Positions 40,449-52,008 of a DNA stretch of 61,474 bases are shown here, one piece after another (positions within the stretch are counted from its first letter, which is position 1; every line of letters begins with the position of its first letter). This DNA comes from Acanthaster planci (Eukaryota > Echinodermata > Asteroidea > Valvatida > Acanthasteridae). The notes beneath the pieces are model-generated. The model ran no database searches. It was not told the DNA's origin and worked only from the letters and a program-made list of their open reading frames with translations. Location of the stretch: the NCBI RefSeq assembly GCF_001949145.1, contig NW_019091404.1, forward strand, positions 1,198,191 through 1,259,664, given 5' to 3'. Made by a program: the position numbers and the translations under genes.

Positions 40449-42624
40449 ATCTTTAGTTTTATAGAGCTAGTTACATGTGCGTACCAACGTGGCTTTAGAT
40501 CGGTCCAAGGACATGCACGCTCAGTTTGGCTTCACTTTGGTAGAACTGGAAGTTTGAAAAGTCATGCCAAGCCTCAGTATGAAGTAAACACACTATTTAT
40601 ATGTAGGCCTGCCTAACATACATATGCATGTCCGTACGTGTGTGACTGTCTGTGTACACGGCAGGTAATTGTGCACCTGTTAATGGGGGAGGCATGGGGC
40701 GGGGGCGTGCCGCGGGCTGGATAAAAGCGCGACACCAGTCCATCACAGGAACAGGCACCAATTTCAATGTTTTGTTAAACAGCTGTTGACCTTTTACTCA
40801 ATTTTGGAGAGTTCATATATATGACGAAATTGGTATACCCACGGAGCTGTAACCCACAGTGTATATTCCTCACGCTCAAAGCCGCAAAAAAAATTCCCCT
40901 GGAATAAAATTGAAGCTACTTGTCGGTGATTGTTTATCGCAAGTGACACAAGTATTTACATTGCAAATTTTATACGACCTGATTTTTTCGAAGACCCGTG
41001 GCGCAATAAAGTAGGCTTGCCTAATAGATAATCCTGTAGAGATAACAAGGTGAGGAATCAACAGTGCACAAGAAATTTCTACCGCAGGTAAGAGCAGAAA
41101 ATATTTCAGCTTATTGTATTTATAAGTTTTTTCATTACTTCTCATTCATTCCAGTTAGCTCCCTGTATTTCCCCTCATCAGCATTTTTCAGCATCTGAGC
41201 TGCTGTTTTTACTTCCAGAGAAATAAGCTGTACATGCATAACCCCCCCCATACCAGCCAAAGTTCCTTTAAGTCACTCGTGGTTGGCCAATCAGCAGTGA
41301 CTGGGAGACTATAATGCCTCCCCATTGGCTCGCCGAGTCAGTTTGTGGGCCAACATTTTAGATAGACTGTTTGGGCCGAACAGTACAATTTGTTCGACGA
41401 TTCACTTTTAACTGTGGCTTTAATTTTTCTTGGTTTAAGTTCTTTGGCTTCGCTGCTTTTCATTTTATGGCTAAATTGTTGGATTCGTTTTTTTAGTTTA
41501 GGTATTTTGTTTTGGAAATAACTGTTTTCCTACAAGACTTACGTTTTCTTCAGTTTCACTCGGGCTATAGTTAGTTAATCACAATAACCAAAGCCTTTTA
41601 TTGGGCCCTTGGTCGAAAGTAGGCATGCCTTTTCTCCAGATGACATATCAACTCGAATCATCCCATTTTCTTTGAAAATTCAGCCGCCATCAGAATGAAA
41701 TCTTTCTGCAATTTTTCATTAGTTGCAATGTTTGGTAATGAAGATTATCAAAAGCGTGCATTATGTAAAGTCCAGACAAGCTTGACGGATGATCATGTAT
41801 AAAATAGGAGGCCACAAGCTATAATCAAGACATTTTTTGCCGACACGAGCCTGTTCTTTGGCCGGAGATATTCTTCATTTCTTAAGGCTTAATCAGGAAA
41901 TCGAGTGTTGGAGTTGTGATGAATGGTGCAGACTTTTGACATCAGTGGTATATTGTTGGAAATTACTGCTCATATACAAAGAGACTTTGCTGAGAACTTC
42001 AGAGCTGATTTTTCTTTTTCTTTTGTTTTTAAGCAAAATTCTGGGGTTGATCCTTGAGTGGGGCGATGTCATCTGAATTCAAATATAGGCCTAGCTATTG
42101 CCGGTTGGGGATCTCGGGCCACCATAGCGTTCTACCGTCCGGCACTGAGCTTGATGCCAAAGACTTGCACAATAGTCCTTAAAAATTCCAGAAAAACATG
42201 AGTCACTATGAAGCTTTCATATTTTTACCCAGAAGAATTTAACCAATTTTAACTCTTGATCAATTTTGAAACAAAATCTCACTGAAAAAAAGATATAGAG
42301 TTCCCTTAATTAAGCGGACCCCTGGACCCCTGGCCTTGACCCGCGAGACTCTTGTCACTTCGCTGCCTCCATTCGCCATTACTAAATTGTCCTGCACTAA
42401 CATATAGCTGGCTATATGCAACGGAAAATAACAAAACTCATATAATATTTTTCCACGAACAATCATTTTGAGAAGATATTTAATTGAAGTATTTCAAGTA
42501 TCACATTAAAGCAGTTTATGAATATTAAATTAAATGGAGAGAGAACCTCGCAATATCACGATTTCTTGTTGGCATCACGGGAACACTTAGCCCAACGTCC
42601 AGCGCATGCCAGGCCCTGCGCTGG
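40449..42624. other. Spacer between the two oxidoreductase genes
   Basis: It contains the upstream region of gene 1 (including GGGGCGGGGGCGTGCCGCG near 40697-40716) and the 3' flank of gene 2 (a TTTAAT, i.e. ATTAAA on the minus strand, at about 42479). No exon is recognisable. Confidence 0.5.
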
Positions 42625-45600
42625 TCACAGATCTTTGTTGACCTGAATCGGTATCCCTCGCTTGCATGATTGGTGGCAGGCTTCGGCAATCACAGACGCC
42701 ATGACTGCTTCCTTTCTGGTTACTTCCACGTTCACATCAAGACCTGTATGAGGGGGAAAATGGGAAGCGCACAGAATAAAAATTGCCACCCCCTACCCTG
42801 CCCCACCCCCCACCCCCAAATGAAAAGGGTCAGGAGCATAGCAAACTAAGGGATATATTTAACATCTGTCCCATTAAAAAGGCATGGTGATCATAAAAAG
42901 TGTAGAAAAAAAACCCAACGCCGCATGTTACACCTCATGTGGAATCTGTTTTTTTCGTACAATTAAAAGAATTCATTTTTCTCGCAGCACTGAGCCCACT
43001 TTTAAGCTGGATTTTCAATTTTGATTTCTTCGACTATGAGGCTCTTGACTTTGCGGTACTAATGCTGAATCCAAAATTCCTCTAAAACTTGGGAACTTCA
43101 TGTGGGCCAGGCTCAGTTCAAACAAGATTCTTACAATCTGACTTTCCTGGACCTGCAGCCATCTGATTCAACGGACCTAAGATATGCTTGATGAAGTACT
43201 CCATTTCAGACGTGTAGGATTGGGCATATCGCCTAGCAAAAAGGGTCTCGATGGGTGACTGGGTGCAACCTTCGGTGTCTTTGTGGCTTGTCACGGTAGT
43301 CGAGCTGGTGTTTTTGGTCTCCAACATCCCCTTGGTTCCAAAAACCTGTCCAAAAGTTTGTGCCAAGATTGTTTCAGTTATTTCACAGAAGGATCAAATC
43401 GGCAAAGCATTTTCAAATTCAAAGAAATCCTTTTTTCCCGTGACAGCAACCTGGCCCTTTACCCCGTGGACATGCAGCCACTTACACGGGTGAATCTGCC
43501 AGAATTGTGATGCTTTGACATGTCAAAGTTGATGCCAAAATGGCTGAAAATCTTTAACACGACGATATGGCACACATCGGACTAATGACTCAACTTGTGA
43601 GCGGTTACTTTTACAGAATAAAGACGCCTTTCCATGCGCATCAACACTTGCGCCAAGTGTTGCGTATCTGTGTCAAAATCACTCCCGGGGCGATGTTGAC
43701 GAACACGAATGTTATGTTAAGGAGGTCGATTTTTGTGTCCACGAAAATGAAACGCATGAACGCATTGTGCACGCAACGCATCCAAAATTGTACATAAATG
43801 AAAGGCAGCTTAAGAGCCGTCTTATGTTGGCCTGACCTTGGGCAGGTAGTTAGACGTAAGCCAAACCACTGGCAAATGGCTCAGAATTCTGCCACGACAA
43901 AAAAGGTCTCGTGGAACCGGCTTAAATGCAGTGTTCCCTTTAGGCCATGAGAATAAAAGTATTTGTGTCCTAACAATTTTTGCAAAGGTTTTCATTACTC
44001 ATTATTTTAGTTCAACCTCCAAGTACAGACATTTGTCAAGTATAATATGGCCAAACCACAACCAAAATCCTTGCTGAGGGTTGAGCTAGATGTAAGCTCT
44101 ACATCAGTTCATGGATCAGGTCAAATAGGAATCATCACGAAAAACAAGACCCACAGTAAAACCTATACACAAAACGTGCAAGCCGATCTGACGCATGTGG
44201 GTCGGCCAATATAGCTCAAGTGGACTTCTGGACGTACGAAAGCCATCTAAACTGAGCTATGAATAGAGGAAACGCTTTGGTGTTTTATACAGCTGCAAGA
44301 CGATTCAGAACTCTGATTTTTGTGATTTTTGTGTCGTTTTCTTGCAAATAATGAAATTTTTTTAAACAGTGATTTTTGGCGGCGGTGGACGCAAATCTAT
44401 AATTCTAATGGCCTTGGAAGAAGAGCCCATCACAACTCAATAGTTCTTCTTCTTGAGAGAACACTGGGCACCCGATGGTACCTCAATGCGCTGGTCGTAT
44501 CCGTAGCAGGCCTCGCGGTTCAGGTCGATGGTGGCAATGGTTCCACTGGGGAACTTCATGGTGATGGCCACCTGGTCCACGTCCCCGCAGTCCGCCACCT
44601 CGTTGTGGAAGGCGTGGCCGAGGGCGAATACCTCGTCCGGAAACTCACCCAGGATCCAGCAGATCACGTCGATGTCATGGACCGCGGTGTCGTGAAAAAT
44701 CCCACCTGGGGTTTGTACAGAGTGCGATTAGGGCGGCTTTATGCATAGAAGACACTATTTGACTGTTGTCACGTTTCACCAAGGTACGTTAACGGACGTA
44801 CCGGTCGAAAACTTTACAATTAGGGCACTTACGAACAGAATGGTACACTGTCACCTAGCAGACATTTCTCTCCCTGTAACCAAGTGTATCGCCAGTTCTC
44901 ATAAACACATCGTTTCTAGAAAGGATCAATGCTCAAACCACTTTCAGTCAAGCCTCGATCCATCCTGCAAACTTTCAAATCTCGCACGTGACATCGGATA
45001 ACTTCTCGGACGCCAAAACTGGAAACATGCGCAGTAGTATCACCGACGTAATATTTAAACCACGTGATAGTTTGTTGTGCAACCATGCACCAAAATGCAT
45101 TATACCATAAAACCAGCTCCACGTAATAGTTTAAAAAGACTTTTTACCTGATATACTGAGATACTCGACCGTTGCCATCTGGAAGTCGCGGGAGCACGTC
45201 TTAATACATTGCACCTGGCCGAGGGTGCCCTCTTGCACTCGTTGCCGCAATAAACGTATAGAAGGGTCATGTCGCCTGGGAAAGTAATTCAGAAAGTGCT
45301 AAAACGTTTAACAGAAGAAAAGTATGGCCTCAGCATTATTCCTTTGGGAATGGCTAGCGCAAACCTTTCCCTCTTTCCGAAATTTGATGAAATTACCTCG
45401 TTGCCACAAGCGAATTCTTTAATTTCAGCAAGGTTTCCCCAACAGCAATACCAACTTTTATTGCATAAAAAGGAAACTGCATGAAAATTATACAAAGAAC
45501 AGATCATATCTACGTGCGTCACCTTAATGGTAAGAAAGCTCAGGAGTAACCATTGCATATATTTCAACACTGACCAAGTATCGCGACAGATGAGTCATTC

Positions 45601-47060
45601 AAGATTCAGTTCGTGTACTTCCAACTCACGTACATGGAGGAAATCGAAGGAAACGCCAAAATACTCAGTGCTCATGTCATGAGTAAAATGAAAATGAGTG
45701 TTTTGGCCTTTTGAAAGCAGAAATTAACCCGCCATCTGTAGAAACGAAATGTGCAATACGTGCAGAAGCTGACATGTATGGGGCTGATTTTCAAAAGTTA
45801 TAATCCTGCAAGGAGCCAATGAAATCGATGTCATCCATCCCAATATGTGCTCTGGCCACTGAAGCCACCCACTTCACAGACTTCTAGCTGAATTATTGTT
45901 TGAATTATCATCTACAATCTCTATGGTATATACACATAATATTTGTCCACCCATTCCAAAACACACAAGCAAAAACAAAATAACCAAAGAAGAAACGAAA
46001 TCAGCCTGGCATGGGATCTGATCAACCCAACATGAAATCTCTATATTCCTTATGAATATGGAAACATGTATTTGCATAGGAACAGAAATGGACCAAAACA
46101 ACCTAAGGAATTTCATTACAAGACTGAAAGTGAAGGAAAATTTAAGACAAAGGTGCATTGACAAAACACACGTTCACGTAGGTGTTGTATTGTAAGTATT
46201 GTTTTACCTGTTGAAGGCACAGAAGAGGAAACATCCGTTTTTCTCGGCTTCTTCATAGCACGAGTTGACGGCTGTGATGCTGGTGGCAACCGGTTTTTCA
46301 CAAAATACGGATTTTGCTTCAATGGGCGATCAAAACAAAGAAGAAAATCAAACTGCAAGGCAAGCTCCAGCCTCAACAGAATGAGAATGAAAAAACGTGC
46401 ATAGCAAAAAAATTATAATGCTGCGGAAAATGTGGCAAAAGTGAATTAAAACGGCATACCAAAAGTTCCCAAAACAGAGACATACCTGCCTTCAGAGATG
46501 CTCTGACAATCCTCTCGTGGGCGTCGGTGGGAGTGCAAACAATAATTGCCAAAATACTGCTCCACGAGTAAAAAAAAAACAACCTGTTAGTGGACAAATT
46601 ATTATTAAATAACTTAACCTCCCCCCCCCCGATGGAGAATACCCAGTTACCAGGGAATATGAAGGGGTTCAAGTCTGCCTTGGCCTTACGGGGTTGAAAC
46701 GGGCGTCTTTTTCGACAGAGGTTGCAAGCAGCCCTATTAAACTTCTTTCCATCGCCTTTTGGGGCGAATGGTAAAGGCGTCAACCTAAGTTTCCTATGCA
46801 ATATAGCACGTAATCACCTACCTCGGATCGGCATACACAGTCTGCTCATCCTCCGCACCGATCGCTTCGCAGGTTTTCTCCAGGCTCCAGTCCCGGATTG
46901 CCTGCTCAGCTTTCTCCCGACACTCTTCCACGATGTACCGGATCTCGGCCCTGGGGTTGCGGACCAGGTTGCCGAAGTGGATCGAGCCAGCCCGGCCCAG
47001 GCCGTATATGGCCACGGGAGCGCGCCTCAAGGGCTGGGGTAGGAAACCGTCCATAGCCAT
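42625..47060 (-). CDS. Gfo/Idh/MocA oxidoreductase (inositol 2-dehydrogenase / YrbE-like), gene 2
   Basis: Seven exons on the minus strand: 47060-46822, 46556-46486, 46316-46208, 45275-45148, 44705-44482, 43345-43135, 42743-42625 (TGA), giving 366 aa. Exons 2-5 and 7 have exactly the lengths of gene 1 (71, 109, 128, 224, 119 bp) and all phases agree, so this is a tandem paralog. Motifs: AIYGLGRAG (GxGxxG, 20-25), EKP (110-112), HDTAVHDIDVICWILG with the catalytic His192-Asp193 pair, and MKFPSGTIATIDLNR. Probable NAD(P)-dependent dehydrogenase of a cyclitol or sugar, substrate unknown. Exon 6 has two in-phase donors: T|GTAAGA at 43135 (used here) and G|GTCCAG at 43153, which would give 360 aa. 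Compared with gene 1, the main differences are in the segment after the GMLET/GMLQT strand. The two genes may differ in specificity. Confidence 0.88.
42789..42817 (-). repeat. G-quadruplex-type tract on the sense strand of intron 6
   Basis: On the minus strand this reads as five G runs of 3-6 residues separated by 1-2 bases, which fits a canonical quadruplex pattern. It lies 46-74 nt upstream of the exon 7 acceptor of oxidoreductase gene 2, so it would be present in the pre-mRNA. Confidence 0.7.
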
Positions 47061-47549
47061 GTGTCCATCTACGCGTCAAGTCCGCGGATACCTAGATCAT
47101 GACGGAAAGAATGCCCACTTTTACTGGATTTTGGATGGCTGCTTGTAAAATCCCCACTTGACTCTTTGAAATCAGAATGTTTCTTCAGGTGTAGTCGTTC
47201 TAATTTTTTACATAGATTCTGTCTGAGACTGATGTATCTTTCTGTCCCTTCCCGGTCATGGCGTTATAACTACCTGTCTTCTCGGGGGGGGGGTGTGTGA
47301 AACTGACACCTCTTGTGTTCTAAGGCAGTATTTCCACTGCATTCAGTATTTGGGAAAGAAATGTAAGGACTTGATTTACGGGGTTTTTTTAAATGAATAA
47401 ATCAATAGGGGCTCGTAAATTTTGAACATGCAGAAACGCCTGTCCAAATTTATTTTTGCCTGTCCCTGGGACAGGCAGAGAGACAGACCTCTTGGTTTCA
47501 TGCTAATGAGCAAAACTCACTGTGGTGTTTTCCCCAGCACTAAACCCCA

Positions 47550-47815
47550 GTAATGCATTGATTTGTGCAGAAAAATAATGCTGCATTTTTAAAACTACAT
47601 GTATTTTGCTCTCTTAAATTTCCATTTTGGTCACAAAACCAAGTGATGTGGCAATAGGCCTAGACCAACAAGCAACCATTTCTCAGAAATGTTTCAAAAC
47701 ACGTGAATCAAAATCAAAATGTGATGGCATGGAAACATGACTGTAAACGGAACAGTGTCTTCCCTGATTGCATGACGGCAATAACTCCCAGTTGTCCAGA
47801 AATGCTAAAACTGTC
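47550..47815 (+). repeat. Dispersed repeat (partner at 21295-21565)
   Basis: Second member of the pair described at 21295-21565, sharing GATTTGTGCA, CAGAAATGTTTC and TTGTCCAGAAATGCT in the same order. Confidence 0.55.
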
Positions 47816-48807
47816 ACACGCTTGGGGGTTAGGATTAATATCCTCCTGACTCCTACCCAGACAACAATTTACACAATCTGAATTTTTTTATTCAGTGGAC
47901 AAAATTCAGCCCGAGTCAGTGAGACCTCATAATACGCCTACAAAGGTTGCACGAGCTGACCTGACTGAAATTATCTACTTTGATCGTCGATCACAATTTG
48001 GAAGATATCCGGACATCGCTTGACACCCTAGACCCTGGTCTGGGCACTAGTCTGAAAAAAGTAAGTGCTTCAATATTTTCACAGCTAAGTTTGACCCTAT
48101 AGGCTAGGGCATGTTATATCACTTTCTGATGGCTAACAAACTAATGCAAGGGGAAATTTGTGATAGTTTTTCTTACCCTGATTTGCAAAGCTGAGCACCA
48201 CGAATGCATGAGCAAGAACATACATGTACATATACATGTAGGCTACTGCGTTTGCAGACTGCTTGCGTGCAATTGCGTACTTAGAAAATAAAATTTCAAG
48301 GAGCGCTGTCGCTAGGGCGGAGCACGTCGCACGTCCCTCCTTCCTGGGAGTGCTTACCCGTACGAGTTACCGGACCAAGACCAGTGAAGCACACAACCGC
48401 CTATTCACACATGTTAGAAGTAGAGACAACTTTGGGGAATTCAAACAAGTCAAGAGCAGACACATTTACTATTAGTAATAGTATTACGCCTAGGCCTACA
48501 TGTACCTTAATTTTAACCTTGGAATTTAGGTGATACTTATGGTCCCGTCAAAGCTTGCCACTGCGTCCACATTAATAACGCTTTTTCGTGTCCTCCTAGC
48601 CTTCACGTCGACCCTACGAGCGTAGAATCCGTTTGTAGAAGCCTGTTTGACCGACTAATGCCCTTGGCCTTCGACCCGACAGAACACAGGTCATCACTGC
48701 ACCTTTTATGGGAGCAAAGTAACACCACAGTTCGAAGTTAAATTGCCATGTGTGTGCGGGGAATCATTCTAGGCCAAGTCAGCTAGCTCCGTGTAGGGTC
48801 AAATTTG

Positions 48808-49313
48808 TGGTGTTCCATGTGTGCCGTCCGATCAAGTTTTTCAGCCGGAGTCGCATTTTTGGTTTGGCGTCGCATTTTTCAACAGGCGTCGCAACCAAAC
48901 TGATTTGGTTTTTAACGTAACTTTACGTAATGACAGCAGTTACAACCCAAAACAGCCACAGCAACAAATAATTATAGCAATCATGAATACGGGGGCATTT
49001 TTAACTCAACAAGCTTGCAAAAGTGAGAAATCAAACTGAGCGATGTGAACTTCCACAAATGATTGCATGTTGTTTGCATCGAAATGACAATCATAGGAAC
49101 TTGACGGAGTTCACTAATTTAGCCGTTTTCATAATCATTAAACAGGTGTAAATGTTAAACATATGTAATGGCTGCGCGGTTTATTCACATCAAAATGCGA
49201 CACCGGTTGAAAAATGCAACACCGGGTTGAAAAAATCAAGTGTGACGCCTGTTGAAAAATAAGACGCCGGCTGAAAAATCCGACCAGACGGCACATAACT
49301 TGAAGGAACACCA
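48808..49313. mobile_element. Inverted-repeat element with repeated subterminal GTCGCATTTTTCAAC motifs
   Basis: The ends are TGGTGTTCC (48808) and GGAACACCA (49313), followed inward by GTGCCGTC and its complement, then TTTTTCAGCCGG. Each arm carries several copies of a GCGTCGCATTTTTCAAC-type motif (on the left near 48850, 48873 and 48890; inverted on the right near 49195-49280). Subterminal motif clusters of this kind are typical transposase-binding arrays. No coding capacity. Confidence 0.8.
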
Positions 49314-50789
49314 TATAAGCTTCATCTCACACGTGTGACTGTGTTCGTACATGTACACGTATAAATCCCGACTACTAGTATTCAGCCGCTGATCATAGGT
49401 ATTTCTTTAAGCATGGATGTCGCACTGTCAGTGCACATGTGATTGTAATAGAGTAAACTTTCTGACATTATGAATTTTTGTCAACCTTTGTGTAGCTTCT
49501 TCGTGTTCTCACTGTCGATATCACGTGCATGCGTACGTTTATATCATAATATTACCTTGGAAAAGCTAGTGCTTAACAAATTACAAAAAGATGTCTGAAT
49601 ACGGCGGGACTTGAGCCATTCAGTTCAGAGATGGACCTTACTTAGAAGAAAAATGGGGTTGCAGCAGAGCAGGTCGAAAATTTATCTACAACGTGTATTC
49701 TTACATAATGTTGACGGTACAGAACTATTGCCGCACCGACGGGGGCGGGGGGCTTAGAGGTAATCCTCACCCTTATGAATATCAAACAACCACCCGTCCC
49801 GTGACTCATCTACAAGAACGAGGTTGTCCTATCCTGATGATGCTCACTGCGCGTGACCGCGGCAAAGCCTGTGTGATGTAGAGCTTTGGCAAGGAAGCGC
49901 GGAACAGACGGATCCCATTAAGCCCCGCCCTATTGTTTTCCGACCAATCACAGTGTCCAACATGTGCTCACTAAAGTCTGACATAAACACGCGCGGGTAT
50001 GATACGCGCGGCTGGAACACATCATTGGAGAAGAGCACGTCCCAAGCGCCTCTTGCGCAGTGGGCGGGGCTTACTGAAAAGGGGAACGTGATGTGGGGGG
50101 GGGGCCCTATCCCGTAGCTCTGCAACCATAGAATTTTGCAATTCTGTTCAGCACCGTGCACACGACCGTTGCTAATGGGGGGTGTCGTCCCCCAATAAGT
50201 CAGGTTGGGGGAATGGAAAAAGGAAGGGGAAGGTCACGTGTCAGGTCGGGAAATCAGACAACCATTACACTCACATGAAACTAACCGTCGGCAGATTTCA
50301 CCGGTGGGCGTGTCTTTTTCGTGCCAGTGCAGTTAATCCCGCACAACAGGTGTGAGGCTGGACAGGAGTAGCCTAACTTGAAGTGAATCTCTTTACAGAG
50401 GGGGGCATCTGGGGTGCACTTTTTTATGCAGACACTGAAACATACAAAACTGGTGCTTGCATTTAAAGTTTTATTCCCTTCAAGATTTCAAACTGGGGAC
50501 ATGCCTCAACGGTTATGCCATTAATTGCTGCTGAGCGTATAAGTGTGCTAGAAACAAACCCCCTGCATAACAAAACTGGCATTCGGTCAATCTTTTATAA
50601 TAAAGGGTTCATGATTGTCCGGCCATCTATCACGTCCTCCACAGGTCTCGCGACTGACTGGGTGTTCCACAGCATGGCATATTTAGGAGAGTGTAAAGTC
50701 TGCACTGGGTCCTGACTGTAATGAGCTGGGCTCTATCTGAGCGTCTCTACTGTGGCTAGCCATAGCGCATGCAATCATGGAAAACGGAT

Positions 50790-51197
50790 GAAGCCGCTGG
50801 CCAGCGCCTTCAATAAGCCATTTGTGAGTTAAGTTTGAATAAAATCTCTGAATTCTTTAAATTCACGTGTACATAACAACTTGAATTCTCCATACTAAAA
50901 CCACTGTTACTATGCCTCGTGATTCGGGGCAAGCTTTTGCTTAGTTACTTAAGAGACGCCTTGCAACAATACACTGTTCTCAATGGATAAGAACGGCACA
51001 AAGGAGCCAGTTCATTCCAGAGACGGTGGTCGCTATGCAAAAGCTTGCCCCTAATCACGAGGTATAGCAACAGTGTCTTTAGTCTGGGGAATTCAAATTG
51101 TTACATTTCTGTGCAATCAGAAAACACAGTATACCACATTTTATTCAAATTTAACTTGCAAGTGGCTTATTGGTGCATATGTCATTGCCAGCCGTAG
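50790..51197. mobile_element. Large foldback element with arms of about 155 bp
   Basis: Left arm 50790-50941 and right arm 51037-51197 are inverted copies. Both contain AATAAGCCA, TTTGAATAAAAT, ACAACTTGAATTC versus ACAATTTGAATTC, CACTGTTACTATGCCTCGTG versus CACTGTTGCTATACCTCGTG, and GGGGCAAGCTTTTGC. The loop of about 95 bp contains no open frame of interest. Confidence 0.85.
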
Positions 51198-52008
51198 CCA
51201 AGCCTTATTAACACAGGCTTAAGAACACATATGACTAGGGACCCTACGCATCTGGACAAGATGGAGGTGTGAGGGAGAACATGTTGGTTCGTGTCAAAGG
51301 TCAATCTTGGCAAGAATGAAATGGGGAACTCCACCCATCAGAAAGTGCTTCCTGTACTGGCAAGTGTTTTAATTCTCAGCAAACTTGGACAATTAAACAT
51401 TGTGTAACCTCTGATAACGTAAAAGGGATGTGAGCTTCTGGGGCTGCTATGGTAGATATCAGCCAATTAAAACTGTCGCGCTTTACATAAATACAGATAA
51501 CGAGGGCTCTTTAAACAAATCGTCCTCCATGTATTTAGCTAGATGAAGTTAGCATACTGTACAAGTTTTTCAGTGGCTAATCCCATTCTGAGGAGTACAT
51601 CACAAGGATTATTTTTTCCAAAACAGGGACAATGAGTCAAGAATCCTGTACACATTCACAATAAGGACACCTTTCCAGTGAAGCAGTGAGCCTTATGTCC
51701 GTCTTCATAAATTTAGGGAGACACTGCAGAAGAAAAGAGCAGAACACGTAACCAGACACAGACCAGACTGAGAATGTGCTTATGGAAAGGTGTCCGTCAC
51801 TAAAAACATCATGAGCAATGTGCATTTCTGGGAGGGCTGGTTTCATAGACGTGGCAGGCACAGAAACCTTGTACAAATACACCAAGCAGACATCCTCTCC
51901 GAATGTTCGTGTGGACTGTAGTAGGCCAGTTATCGCAAGAGGTGCATCCATCCATTTCTAAACACCTGTTGACCTAATCAATTAGGTGGATCCACATGGT
52001 GAATCCAC

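Larger units (their letters stand above)
47061..52008. other. Intergenic DNA between oxidoreductase gene 2 and SRPRB
   Basis: About 4.9 kb without a recognisable exon. It contains a dispersed repeat (47550-47815), an inverted-repeat element (48808-49313), a large foldback (50790-51197) and homopolymer G runs (47285-47294 and 50095-50104). Open frames here are short and lack motifs. Confidence 0.55.
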
